Notes under the pieces: model-generated | What the model saw: the letters and a program-made list of their open reading frames with translations, nothing else | What the model was told of the DNA's origin: nothing | Databases searched by the model: none | Assembly: GCA_032622095.1 (NCBI GenBank) | Contig: CP136069.1 | Location: 160,757,043 to 160,821,042, forward strand | DNA length: 64,000 nucleotides | Direction of reading: 5' to 3' | Origin: Siphonodentalium dalli | Lineage: Eukaryota > Mollusca > Scaphopoda > Gadilida > Siphonodentaliidae | Translations under genes and position numbers: made by a program | In this document: positions 33,890 to 43,482 of the stretch, piece by piece | Layout: every line of letters starts with the position of its first letter | Position numbering within the stretch: position 1 is the stretch's first letter

Positions 33890-34985
33890 AGTTTTAGCAG
33901 CTGTATTTTAATTTAAAAATGAATGTTGAATTTTGAAAAAAACTGGCTGATAGGTATTTATTTGCCACATATGTGCATCAGCGTTTACATGTGAGTATAT
34001 GATGATAGTTTACTGTCAACCTTGTTGGTTAAATTCCACTGTTAACTGGAGATTTTAATGAATTGATGCGTTTCACAAAATACAGTAACCACTTAGAAGA
34101 TAAGCTGCATATACTAGCACATCACTAGTATAATGTTTTTGCATCACATTTTACAAAATATGTTATATATATCCAGTGAGGTATATTTTGTTATGCAAGC
34201 TATTATTTGAACCGAACATGCGATTTTGGCTATTTTGGCTGTACTATAAGCTGACATGATTTCAGGACAGTGAACTCAATCTTGACGCGGCTCAATGCTG
34301 GCATATTGTAAACATGCCCATGATATATTAGTTGTTAAGCACCAATTCAACTAGATTTGATTCAGAGATGAAGTTCACCAGGCTGCATTGGATTATTATT
34401 TTATCTCCAAGCCTATATCTTTGTTCATGATACAACACATCCATACTTTCCAACTAGTTCCTGATTATACTATCAACAGACTATTATCTAGCATTATTCC
34501 ATACAACTGGTGTTAGTTTACAGGAGCAGCTACTATTATACTAGATGACAAGTGGTCCCGAACACATTAGGTGTTGTGGAAATAATGAGTTTGCCATCTG
34601 AGTTGATAGATGTGAAAATAATTCACTGAAGGATTCGATGCACAGATATGTCCTAGCCATTGATGGTCTCATTACTATTTGAGAGAGGTGCTTGCTCTTT
34701 TTCCGTGCACACAATGAGCTGGATTAGTTACAAAAGGAAAGGTATATTTATTTCAGTTTTACATTGCTCTAAGATTGTTATGCTTATGAAGTTTCCGGTC
34801 TCTTTTGTGTATCAGTGTTTGTTTTATTATACCATGTTAAGTTTGATAAAGGATCTAGCTTATTTTATATAGTTTTACATTTTAAAATATGTTTATGTTT
34901 TTAAGACTGTTGAAGTATATAGTTTCAATGTTGTGTTAAATGTTCATAAAGGAAAACCCTAATTTATTTCAGTTATACATTTTCT
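33890..34985. other. No recognisable gene
   Basis: AT-rich sequence. A 70-codon frame at 34660-34872 has no motif. Confidence 0.5.
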
Positions 34986-34989
34986 GAAC

Positions 34990-35760
34990 ACTTTTACTTA
35001 CAATATCTGCAGCTGGTAAATATTTGATATTTCCAACTAATGATGTCCGTGTCAGGCATGACATTTCCAACTGTTGAACAATTTGGACAAAGATGTGTAA
35101 TAAGCCCCCCCCCCCCCACCCCCACAAACATATGTTGCCACGTCACTGATCGCAGGCTCTCTCATAACTGCTAACACCATATTTGATATAGAAACCTAGA
35201 TGAATTACAGCTTATTTCCTTGGCCGATACCTGGACAAAATAGTATTCATTGTATCATTGAACAGGATCGCTACAACATATCAGTACTCGCTGTCGTTCT
35301 CAAATATTAGCATACGTACTACACGACGTACTGCAAAGGGTAATTGTATAATTTTAACCGTATAGAAACGCATCCATAATTTAGCATCGCTAGATTGAGA
35401 ATGATTAAATTGAGACATACTACCAAAGCATCTCAGACACTATTTATTATATTTCACCGAACAATTAGAATTTTAGCATGCGTACTACATAACCTACCAT
35501 CATCAACTACTGGACTGTTCAAATGCCCAGTACAATACGTTATTAGAAATCAAGCACAGCTCATTTTACTGAGAACAGATAGGATTATCCACTTACCGAT
35601 AAACAGTTTAACAGAACAATAATTTTTATCAAGAATGTGTTGAAATCTAGTTCAATAAACCGACATGCACAGTATTTAGATTTTGATTTGAATGCTCGAA
35701 AACCGGAAAATGTACCACAATGTGAATTCAGCTGAATGTTGCTACTTCGCTATTAGACGT
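34990..35760. repeat. 3' flank of arm 2 lectin gene, inverted match to 17850-18660
   Basis: This is the outer end of arm 2 and mirrors the arm 1 flank block by block (CGATCAGTGACGTGG equivalent at 35140-35155; AATCTAGC at 35386; ACTGGACTGTTCAAATG at 35509). Part of the inner edge (34990-35110) is the same dispersed repeat as at 48040-48190. A poly-C run (35105-35117) interrupts it. Confidence 0.7.
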
Positions 35761-37087
35761 CGTTGCTGGTAAAACAAACAGTTCTCGGCCAATCAAAAGG
35801 GCGCCATTTCTGGATGAGGTTAAATATTACACAAGATCAAACACTCTCAAACTGAATGATATCTTCAACACTATAACACCAAGACAAGTCTGATTACCAT
35901 CTCTCCCGTTTCACAAGAGATGACCAACCGTATCGAGACCACCGAGGCTTGAACATGACCATACAATATCATTATGAAACATACCCCGCATGAAATTATG
36001 TTTTTCCCCGCCACTCCACCCTGCCAACGCTATCCCTTCATTCCAAAACTTGTCCATATATTTGTAGTACTCTTGATCGTGTACTGACTAAAAGCAATTG
36101 AACCGGCACATACGAAGCGATCTCAAATTTATCGAAAAATATAAGAAACAAAAGACGTATTTTCATTTTTTAGCGCTACATAGACAAATTTGTTGGGGAG
36201 AACATCCGCGTAGGTATGTTTTGAGATGACTCTTACCAAATTATGTTAGCATAATTGTGTGGTTTGAACGAACCTTGTCCGTTTAAGAACCTGCAAACAT
36301 GGTACGTTTTCCGGTAAACACATGTTCGTGATTAACAGAGAAGGAAGAAGTCGCCCATTGCAGTGTTCAACGTCATATTAATATAGACACGACATCGACA
36401 TGAACATCGGTGAGTGGATTATCTGATGTGTGGTACCTCAGGCCTTCCATCTGTTTGAACACCCATGTAAATGTAAGAGCTACAAAGGTTCGAAATATTA
36501 CAACTTCCCCTGATGAAAGAAGTGAGAAGATATTTAGCTATTGGCATAATTTCAGTATATGACATTCCCAACAGTTGCTGTTTCAGGTCTGATATTTCTG
36601 ACAGTTGAAAATTTCATCGAAGATATATGGAGTGGGATATCCAGTTGCTACCTTTCTTTCTGACTTTAATCGATTGGGTACTAGACTGTGGTGTTCTATT
36701 TGAACGCGGGTTTGTTCACAAACATTGGCGAACGGGATCCTCCAAAGTCATATTTCCGATGTCCTTAGTGAAGAATTCCATCATTAAAAACGGAGATTTA
36801 GACTGGTAGTCTTGTTGACGATTTTATCATGCTACTCAGCAAAATGTCAGCAACATAGAACTTTTAAAAGTTTTTCACTCGACTGATGTTTGTCCGTGTG
36901 CGTCTAGACATATGTGTTGATAAAATAATCGGAGAACCAAATCACACCGTTGCGCGAAATAGTTCTTTGGTTCTTGTGGGAATTTTCCAAACGTAAGTTA
37001 CGCAATTACACAAACTGTCTTCGATAGTATGTATGCTTGATGAAGGCAATATGATTATGGCTCTGTTCTGTATGTATTCCAGACTCT
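35761..37087. other. Between lectin 3' end and arm end, no gene recognised
   Basis: A 60-codon frame at 36627-36809 carries no motif. Nothing repeated elsewhere in the window was recognised. Confidence 0.45.
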
Positions 37088-37300
37088 CTAGTCAAATTGG
37101 CATATGAATTCAAACATGTCGGTGCACTGCTTGTCTTGTGATATCCCAAGAATAAGATTGCCTAACCCTTGCACAGTTTCGCGAGGGGCCTCCATTTGGT
37201 TCGCCGGGATACCAAGGCAAATATGTCGGGCTTGATCCGTCGCTGAAGATCCAATCTCCTTCTTGAGCCTCATCAGACAAATCAACCCAGTACGAGTCGA
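37088..37300 (-). pseudogene. CTLD exon B2: second C-terminal exon, frameshifted (arm 2)
   Basis: The acceptor GACTATTTTCAG ends at 37301, and the exon starts at 37300. In phase 1 it reads DSYWVDLSDEAQEGDWIF, SDGSSPTYLPWYPGEPNGG, RNCARV and SWDI, then shifts and stops at 37110-37112. The expected ending (QCTDMFEFICQFD and stop at 37088-37090) is present in the next frame. Alignment with 16865-17085 shows one extra base near 37130-37145 and a 9-nt in-frame loss at the exon start. The EPN motif is intact, but the calcium-site and last two Cys segments are lost in frame. It is either a dead tandem copy or, if spliced, a truncated lectin domain. Confidence 0.8.
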
Positions 37301-37867
37301 CTGAAAATAGTCAGCATTGATGAGTGATGAAAACGATCCGCCATACAGAAATACCAGTCCCAATGAAAACAATAGACCCGCCATATATATTTTAAGAGTA
37401 TAAATTATTTATCAAGATTTCGTTTCTACGGTGTTAACTATATACTATTGATGTGCAACATTGCACAGCACTGAAAATGTTCATTAACTAAGTATATGTG
37501 TGTCTACATTGAGATGAAATTATATTATTCAAATGTACTTTATGTTAATAAAATACAAAACAAACAATTATTGTCGATTTTCATGTTTATATGTACGACA
37601 TATTTGCTACTTAATTGCTCCAATTGAACCAGCGGTACGATTCGTAGAAAATTTACCCTATCTGTCTCGATGTCGTGTGAGGTGCCTCCAATTCTCAAAC
37701 GACAAATTAATATAGGACTTCTAATTTAGTATTATTTGATGAAGAATCAAGCTAAATCCGCCCAAAATACATAAATTTATATTGCCTCAACAGCTGCATG
37801 CTGTGCTGCAGTCTCATATAATTTCAATTATGAGTGAATCCAGTCTATTGAATAGCTACGCGTTCAT

Positions 37868-38160
37868 TAGTCTGAAACATTCTGGTATCCTTCGAATTAA
37901 CATCGCTAAACATTCCGGTATCCTTCGAATTAACATCGCTAATTATTCCGATATACTTTGTATTAACATGCTAAACATTCCGATATCCTTCGAATTACCA
38001 TTGCTAAACATTCCGATATCCTTCGAATTACCATAGCTAAACATTCCGATATCCTTCGAATTACCATCGCTACACATTCAGATATCCTTCGAATTACCAT
38101 CGCTAAACATTCCAAGTTCCTTCGTATTAAGACCGGTAAACATTCCGATCGTTTGTATTG
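37868..38160 (-). repeat. 33-bp minisatellite (about 9 units), arm 2 intron copy 2
   Basis: This is the reverse complement of the 15658-16300 unit (ATCCTTCGAATTACCATCGC ...). It includes one 31-bp unit with the variant ATACTTTGTATTAACATG. It lies between exons B1 and B2. Confidence 0.9.
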
Positions 38161-38164
38161 ACAT

Positions 38165-38340
38165 CGGTATATACTTATGGGGCTTTCCCCGAGGAATGAC
38201 GTCACCGCATACGTTTCCTATTACAATCCGCGAAACGACCTCTGACATGCATCGACAGCCTTCTGTCGCGATTTCGTCCCACCAGAACTATAAGGTCTTA
38301 ACTCCAATTTCGCGAGAAATGAGTATTTGATATCGTAAGA
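38165..38340. repeat. Duplicated intron block, partner at 40475-40640
   Basis: TATGGGGCTTTCCCCGAGGA through GAGAAATGAGTATTTGATAT is nearly identical to 40475-40640, and is recognisable but diverged at 15575-15655 in arm 1. It marks the start (on the - strand) of the tandem unit that contains minisatellite plus exon B. Confidence 0.9.
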
Positions 38341-38396
38341 ATGCATGAATAATTACCATTTAGATCTCCCGGAGATACTCTCCCTACCTAAACTGT

Positions 38397-38617
38397 TTAG
38401 TCAAATTGGCAGATGGCTCCAAACAAGCCGGTGCACAACCAGTCGGCCATATCCCAAGCCAAAGATTGCTGAATCCTCACGCAGTTTTTTGAGGGGCCTC
38501 CATTTGGATCGCCCGGATACCAAGGCAGATAGGTCGGGCTTGATCCGTCGCTGAAGATCCAATCTCCGTCTTGTGTCTCAGACAAATCAACCCAGTACGT
38601 CGAGTCGACTTGGCTAC
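38397..38617 (-). CDS. CTLD exon B1: C-terminal half and stop (arm 2)
   Basis: The acceptor GAATATTTTCCAG is followed by 221 nt, phase 1, TAA at 38397-38399: the same length as the arm 1 exon. The product includes TYWVDLSETQDGDWIF, SDGSSPTYLPWYPGDPNGG, KNCVRI, AWDMADWLC and FGAICQFD. All canonical Cys are kept. The sugar-specificity motif is DPN instead of EPN, and the WND-like segment has Asp for Asn (WDMAD). Both changes fall at calcium/sugar-contacting positions, so ligand binding may differ from the arm 1 protein. Spliced to exon A' (41630-41761) it gives a complete CTLD. A second terminal exon (B2) lies 1.1 kb downstream. Confidence 0.85.
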
Positions 38618-38975
38618 CTGGAAAATATTCAAATGTGATGAGTAGTAAGAACGGTCCGCCGTGCAGAAACAGCAGTCCCACATATATACGATAGATGAGC
38701 CAGATATATTTACAGAGTATCAATGTTTTATCACGATCTCGCTTCTACGATGTTAACAATATCCTTTCGCAACGCCACTCACTAAGTTTATTCGTGTCTA
38801 CATTGAGATGAAATTATATTATTAACCCTTTACCCAACAAACCGGCCAAAACCGGCCAAATAAAGCTTCAACAGCCTAAAATATCTTCGGTCTGTCTCAA
38901 TAGAACCATACAAATATGGATATCATTGGAATCGGCTCCTTGACCACATTGTGATAGTTACAGTTATGCCCTGTG

Positions 38976-39042
38976 CCAATGCATTCTCTTATATATGCGA
39001 GTCGACCATAGGTCGCCTCGCATATATAAGAGAATGCATTGG
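38976..39042. repeat. 67-bp hairpin module
   Basis: Perfect 26-nt arms, with loop CGACC-ATA-GGTCG. It is the left member of the pair in the 382-bp MITE. Confidence 0.95.
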
Positions 39043-39113
39043 CCTAAAAAAAATCTTTTTTTAACATTTTTTCTTACATTCTTTAACAATTTTATAATTT
39101 TTAATGTGTTAAG

Positions 39114-39180
39114 CCAATGCATTCTCTTATATATGCGAGGCGACCTATGGTCGACTCGCATATATAAGAGAATGCATTGG
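39114..39180. repeat. 67-bp hairpin module, opposite orientation
   Basis: Perfect 26-nt arms, with the loop in inverted form (CGACC-TAT-GGTCG). It is the right member of the pair, separated from the left by 71 bp of A/T-rich spacer. Confidence 0.95.
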
Positions 39181-39545
39181 CACATGGCCATTCTGTTGGG
39201 TAAAGGGTTAAAATGTACTTTTATGTTCATAAAACACAAACGAAAACAGTTATTGCTGACGTTCACGTAGTATAGAATGCTAATTAATTGCTCCAATTGA
39301 ACCAGCGGTACTATTAATAGAAAATTGACCATACCTGTCTCCCTGTCTTGCGCGGTGCCTCTAAATCTCAAACGACGATTACATTAAGACTTCCAAATTT
39401 AGAATTATTTGATGAAGAATCAACATAAATCAGCCCAGACTACATACATTACAATAGCTTTAACAGCTGCATGCTGTGATACAGTCTCATATAAATTACA
39501 TTCTGAGTGAACCCAGTCAATTAATCAGCTACGCGTTCATTAGTC

Positions 39546-39803
39546 TGAAACATTCTGGTATCCTTCGAATTAACATCGCTAAACATTCCGGTATCCTTCG
39601 AATTAACATCGCTAATTATTCCGATATACTTTGTATTAACATGCTAAACATTCCGACATCCTTCGAATTACCATCGCTAAACATTCCGATATCCTTCGAA
39701 TTACCATAGCTAAACATTCCGATATCCTTCGAATTACCATCGCTAAACATTCAGATATCCTTCGTATTAATATCGCCAAACATTCCAATTTCCTTCGTAT
39801 TAA
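39546..39803 (-). repeat. 33-bp minisatellite (about 8 units), arm 2 intron copy 1
   Basis: The same unit and the same order of variants as 37868-38130, including the short ATACTTTGTATTAACATG unit, show the two arrays are copies of one array. The right end is split by the TTAA element at 39804. Confidence 0.9.
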
Positions 39804-40431
39804 AGGGGTACTGTACGCCAATTTCAATAAATTCCCGGTAACAATTGCGATCTAATATCAATATTATATTTTAAAATAACTTATTTGAGTCGACGATGTC
39901 TACTGAAAACGTTCCGGTTAACAGGCTATCATAAAAGTCAAATTGAATTATTTAATATAAATGAATTTATGGCTGGAGTCATAAAATGGCGAATTATGCC
40001 CTTACGAGTTACAGTTCTTGAAATCTCACATGTTGGGTGTCTTTTATCGACGGCCGTTTACGACGAACATTATTGAGTTGCGAACAAAACATGTTACATG
40101 CAAAAGTCCCGCTATAACCAATTTGGAAAAAAAGAGAAGAAACAAGTTTCATAAAGCGTCAAGTATTTGTATAGGGGGTGAGATTGTTCGATGGAAGAGA
40201 TTGCAGGCATCAATTGAACTTCCGGTTCATCCTGCAACCTACGTCTTCTCCGGTGAATGTCAAAAACATGGCGCGTAGTTTGAAATCGTAATATTTTTAT
40301 TTCCAAGATCAATATTTTCGTCGCTAAATTAGGTTTATACGAAACTCATATAACACGAACACAATCTAACTTGAAAGTTATGTCAATGGGAGTAAATAAA
40401 AAAATTGCCTATCTCTGTGTACAGTACCCCT
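39804..40431. mobile_element. 628-bp TTAA element with AGGGGTACTGTAC ends
   Basis: The perfect 13-bp inverted ends AGGGGTACTGTAC are flanked by TTAA at 39800-39803 and 40432-40435. The tandem paralogue at 38121-38140 reads CGTATTAAGACCG with a single TTAA, which is the exact empty site. The interior has only short frames and no transposase. TTAA duplication suggests piggyBac-type mobilisation. The ends differ from the CCCTTTACCC family. Confidence 0.92.
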
Positions 40432-40474
40432 TTAAGACCGCTAAACATTCCGATCGTTTGTATTGACATCGGTA

Positions 40475-40640
40475 TATACTTATGGGGCTTTCCCCGAGGA
40501 ATGACGTCACCGCATACGTTTCCTATTACAATCCGCGAAACGACCTCTGACATGCATCGACATCCTTCTGTCGCGATTTCGTCCCACCAGAACTATAAGG
40601 TCTTAACTCCAATTTCGCGAGAAATGAGTATTTGATATCG
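40475..40640. repeat. Duplicated intron block, partner of 38165-38340
   Basis: Near-identical to 38165-38340. It is the far end of the tandemly duplicated minisatellite plus exon B unit. Confidence 0.9.
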
Positions 40641-41239
40641 TGAGAAAAAATCCAATCCGATGGGCCAAACTGTTTTTGCAATTGGATGGCAAATATTCTC
40701 ACAAACCAGTGACACAAATGTCGTATCTCCAGCGATCTTCACAATTATTCGTGCTATAAGGTCGTATGTCCAACAGCAGCCAATCGGATGCTTCAGGTTG
40801 TCCACGTGACTTCTGTGTTGTGTTTGTAAATTCTCAAATGTGTGCTATATATGGTCGTATCTCGATGTTAGTCACGTGATCATTTGGTGATTTAAATTTT
40901 GTGATTGTTCCACAACTTTCTGTATGCTGCACATGAGTGAATAATCATAATGTTGAATAGGCACTTTATTGTTCATAGACACAATCATGCGATTGCCAGC
41001 ATATTTAGCTTAATCTGTATTTATTAGCACAACTTCCTTATAGCACGGAAACCAATCGTCGTTGGCGTACGCAAAAGGTCGTATCTCCAAACAAGATATT
41101 GCTTTTTAAAAGAAAACGAGGGAGTAAACAGAAAAAAATATGTGGTTCAATGGACAGCTAATGCCAGTTTTCTTTGGGGTAAATACAACAATGTTGTCGG
41201 AAAACTTCAACCTTCATCTTCTCGGAAAATTGAAAATGT
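40641..41239. other. Lectin intron without recognised elements
   Basis: Short frames only. AAGGTCGTAT(G/C)TCCA recurs at 40759 and 41075. Confidence 0.45.
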
Positions 41240-41480
41240 GAGTCGGAAGTCGGGATTTTTTTTACCCTGTGCCAATGCATTCTCTTATATATGCGAGTCG
41301 ACCACAGGTCGCCTCGCATATATAAGAGAATGCATTGGCCTAACAATTTTTTACAATTTTAATAATTTGTTCTTGTATTCTTTAACAATTTTATAATTTC
41401 ACCCATACAGAGCCCCAGACAAACATGAGCAGACGACACTATTCTATATGCTTCTATATATGTGTGGAGCTCCCTGCAGT
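41240..41480. mobile_element. Hairpin MITE, CCGCCATATC-type, 5' half only
   Basis: It begins inside the end motif (AGTCGGAAGTCGGGA), carries one 67-bp hairpin at 41272-41338, and continues through CCCATACAGAGCCCCAGACA to CTCCCTGCAG, where it stops. The second hairpin and the right end are missing. It lies in the intron after exon A'. Confidence 0.8.
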
Positions 41481-41629
41481 TCTGATGCGACGCTTTGTCT
41501 TTGGCTGATAGCGTAATACTGTGTTGAAAAATAACAGATGGGTGATTCTCCGCTTCAGACTATTGAACACATAGCTATTCAACAGCTACATGCAGTGGTA
41601 TGGTGTCGATATCTTATTAATTTACTCAC

Positions 41630-41761
41630 CATTCAATTGCTGTGTGACTGTATCACGCATGCACTTGCCACTTAGTCTGAGAAGATGGCCACCCAGTGAT
41701 ATACAATGAGCTTGTGCGTCGTGCCAAGTCTTTTGTATGTTCAGTACCTGTACTTTGATGC
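41630..41761 (-). CDS. CTLD exon A': N-terminal half of C-type lectin domain (arm 2)
   Basis: On the - strand, the acceptor CCATTATTTCAG and donor TTGAATG|GTGAGT enclose 132 nt, the same length and phase (1-1) as 14670-14801. The frame is intact: KVQVLNIQKTWHDAQAHC, ISLGGHLLRLSGKCMRDTV. W-x-x-A-x-x-HC and GGHL are the CTLD helix 1 and strand motifs. The extra Cys has moved (RLSGKC against RLCSQS in arm 1). The upstream intron is homologous to the Helitron flanks of arm 1 and shows the empty target at 41802/41803. The next phase-compatible exons downstream are B1 and B2, so one N-half may serve two terminal exons. Confidence 0.85.
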
Positions 41762-41957
41762 CTGAAATAATGGTTTCAATTTATAAGCCCAAATATTCAG
41801 GATAAATGGAATTCTATTGAGCCCGAAAAAGATATGAAAATTTATCTTACAATATGCTTCATTTATGCTCATATGTTTCCGATTCCGTATTCTGCATGAC
41901 AACAGGGAATGAACGTGAGTTGTGGAGAAACCAGCTTCGCTTCTAAAATACATAGTT

Positions 41958-42418
41958 ATATGTGACGCGCCATATCAAATCCAGTCGGAAGTCGGGATCT
42001 TTTTACCCAGTGCCAATGCATTCTCTTATATATGCGAGTCGACCATAGGTCGCCTCGCATATATAAGAGAATGCATTGGCCTAACAATTTTTTACAATTT
42101 TAATAATTTGTTCTTGTATTCTTTAATAATTTTATAATTTCACCCATACAGAGTCACAAACATGAGCAGACCACACTCTTCTATGTGCTTCTATATATGT
42201 GTGAGGCTCCCTGCAGGGTAATGGATGTTTTTTTATTTTATGTCCTAAAAATTGTAAGAAACATTTATTTAAAAAACATGATAAAAAGTTGTTAAGCCAA
42301 TGCATTCTCTTATATATGCGAGGCGACCTATGGTCGACTCGCATATATAAGAGAATGCATTGGCACAGGGTAAAAAAATCCCGACTTACGACTGGATTTG
42401 ATATGGCGGGTCACATAT
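41958..42418. mobile_element. Hairpin-pair MITE, CCGCCATATC-type ends, copy 2
   Basis: The inverted ends ATATGTGAC(C/G)CGCC then ATATCAAATCCAGTCG are at both sides. Hairpins lie at 42013-42079 and 42297-42363 in opposite orientations. Its interior is nearly identical to 17301-17766. It lies in the large intron between the arm 2 PAN exon and exon A'. Confidence 0.88.
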
Positions 42419-42514
42419 GGGCAATTGGCACTAATTATCTCAATTCTCTTTATAACATAGGTCATATGCATATGTCATTCAAATAAACTAATCAAACACT
42501 TGAATAATCGGTTG

Positions 42515-42780
42515 AAATCTACGAAAAGAACAATTATTTTATACAACATGTTATCTGTGGGGTAGCGAGCGCTTTCCTGAAAATCCAATCAAACGCTGGC
42601 ATGTACAATCTTAATGGAAACAAATGTTGGTATACAGACGGTCCACTCGACCAGTATTCAACCAACTGGAACTATGATAACAATATGTCAGGGATAATGG
42701 ACGAGCTACTGGACTTTCGTAAAGTAGATGGTCGAGACCGTAGGAGAAATTACGTTGTTACAGATGAAAATTTACAATAA
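42515..42780 (+). CDS. Unidentified open segment (possible terminal exon, ICG motif)
   Basis: About 80 open codons: NNYFIQHVICGVASAFLKIQ, NAGMYNLNGNKCWYTDG, STNWNYDNNM, ending with a stop at 42778-42780. It follows a possible AG at 42521. It is opposite in direction to the lectin gene around it. It faintly resembles 9365-9634 (ICG, IKS/IQS, YN-x-N, WY-x-x-G). No family is recognised and coding is uncertain. Confidence 0.25.
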
Positions 42781-42789
42781 ATCTCGATA

Positions 42790-43482
42790 ACAGAGACGTT
42801 TACGACGCCCCTTGACACGAGTCGTGTTAACGGCTGTTGCAAATGGTATTTGCCGTGAATACATTGGGCAAAATACCGCGCGGTGTAACTTTGTCTGAAA
42901 ATAAACGTTGATGTATATACGGAAACATAATATAATATTTGATTTGGAATGAGCTTACACTCTTAGATAATACTGTTGGTTTAACGGTGTCGGACCGTCA
43001 TAATCCGACTGTCCCATGCCGTTTCATCAGTTGTACGGTGAATCACCGTTGTTTTATGTACCTTGAAAATGGTCTAAGTTAAACATTTTTGTGATTCAAA
43101 GTTCATGCCGTCAAAATTCAATAGTATATTTATCGGTGACCAAATTATATACGGCAGTAACTCCATACAGTATGACCGAATGTGACTCTGCTAATGTTTA
43201 ATAATACTATTAATTGTTTAATTGTATTCAGTACAGTGATCCGGTATTCATTCTGTGCAATGCGGGTCCGTCTTATATTTCGTCCGTAATTAAATTACGT
43301 CCTGGTGTCTTTATCACTCACGAATTTTCTTTCGCCATTTTACCTATTTCACCACAGGCTCTCTACAAACTATTGTTTGCTGGGGAAATGCGACCTGTAC
43401 AGTTGTGAACTAATGTTAAGACGGTCTGACTTTGGTTCCTCTGTGAACCGGGCAAGTTCTAAATTTGCTAAAACCGGCTTAA
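42790..43482. other. No recognisable gene
   Basis: ACGGTGTCGGACCGTCATAA near 42985-43010 contains short inverted repeats. Otherwise the sequence is plain, with two short frames at 43214-43482. Confidence 0.45.

Larger units (their letters stand above)
38826..39207. mobile_element. 382-bp TTAA MITE (piggyBac-like), copy 1
   Basis: It is flanked by TTAA on both sides (38822-38825, 39208-39211), with inverted ends CCCTTTACCCAACA. TTAA target duplication and CCC ends are piggyBac-superfamily traits. It contains two 67-bp hairpins and a GGCCAAAACCGGCC motif. Paralogous introns read TATTATTCAAATGTAC without it (arm 1 near 16630-16650; arm 2 near 37520-37540), so this is a post-duplication insertion. 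Copy 2 (53231-53612) has the same length. Confidence 0.9.

Noticed and set aside
38995-39371. Recurring peptide-like frames containing RSPRIYKRMHW and QCILLYMRGDLWSTRIYKR
   Set aside because: These are translations of the 67-bp hairpin arms and recur wherever the MITE does. The repeated peptide reflects DNA repetition, not selection.
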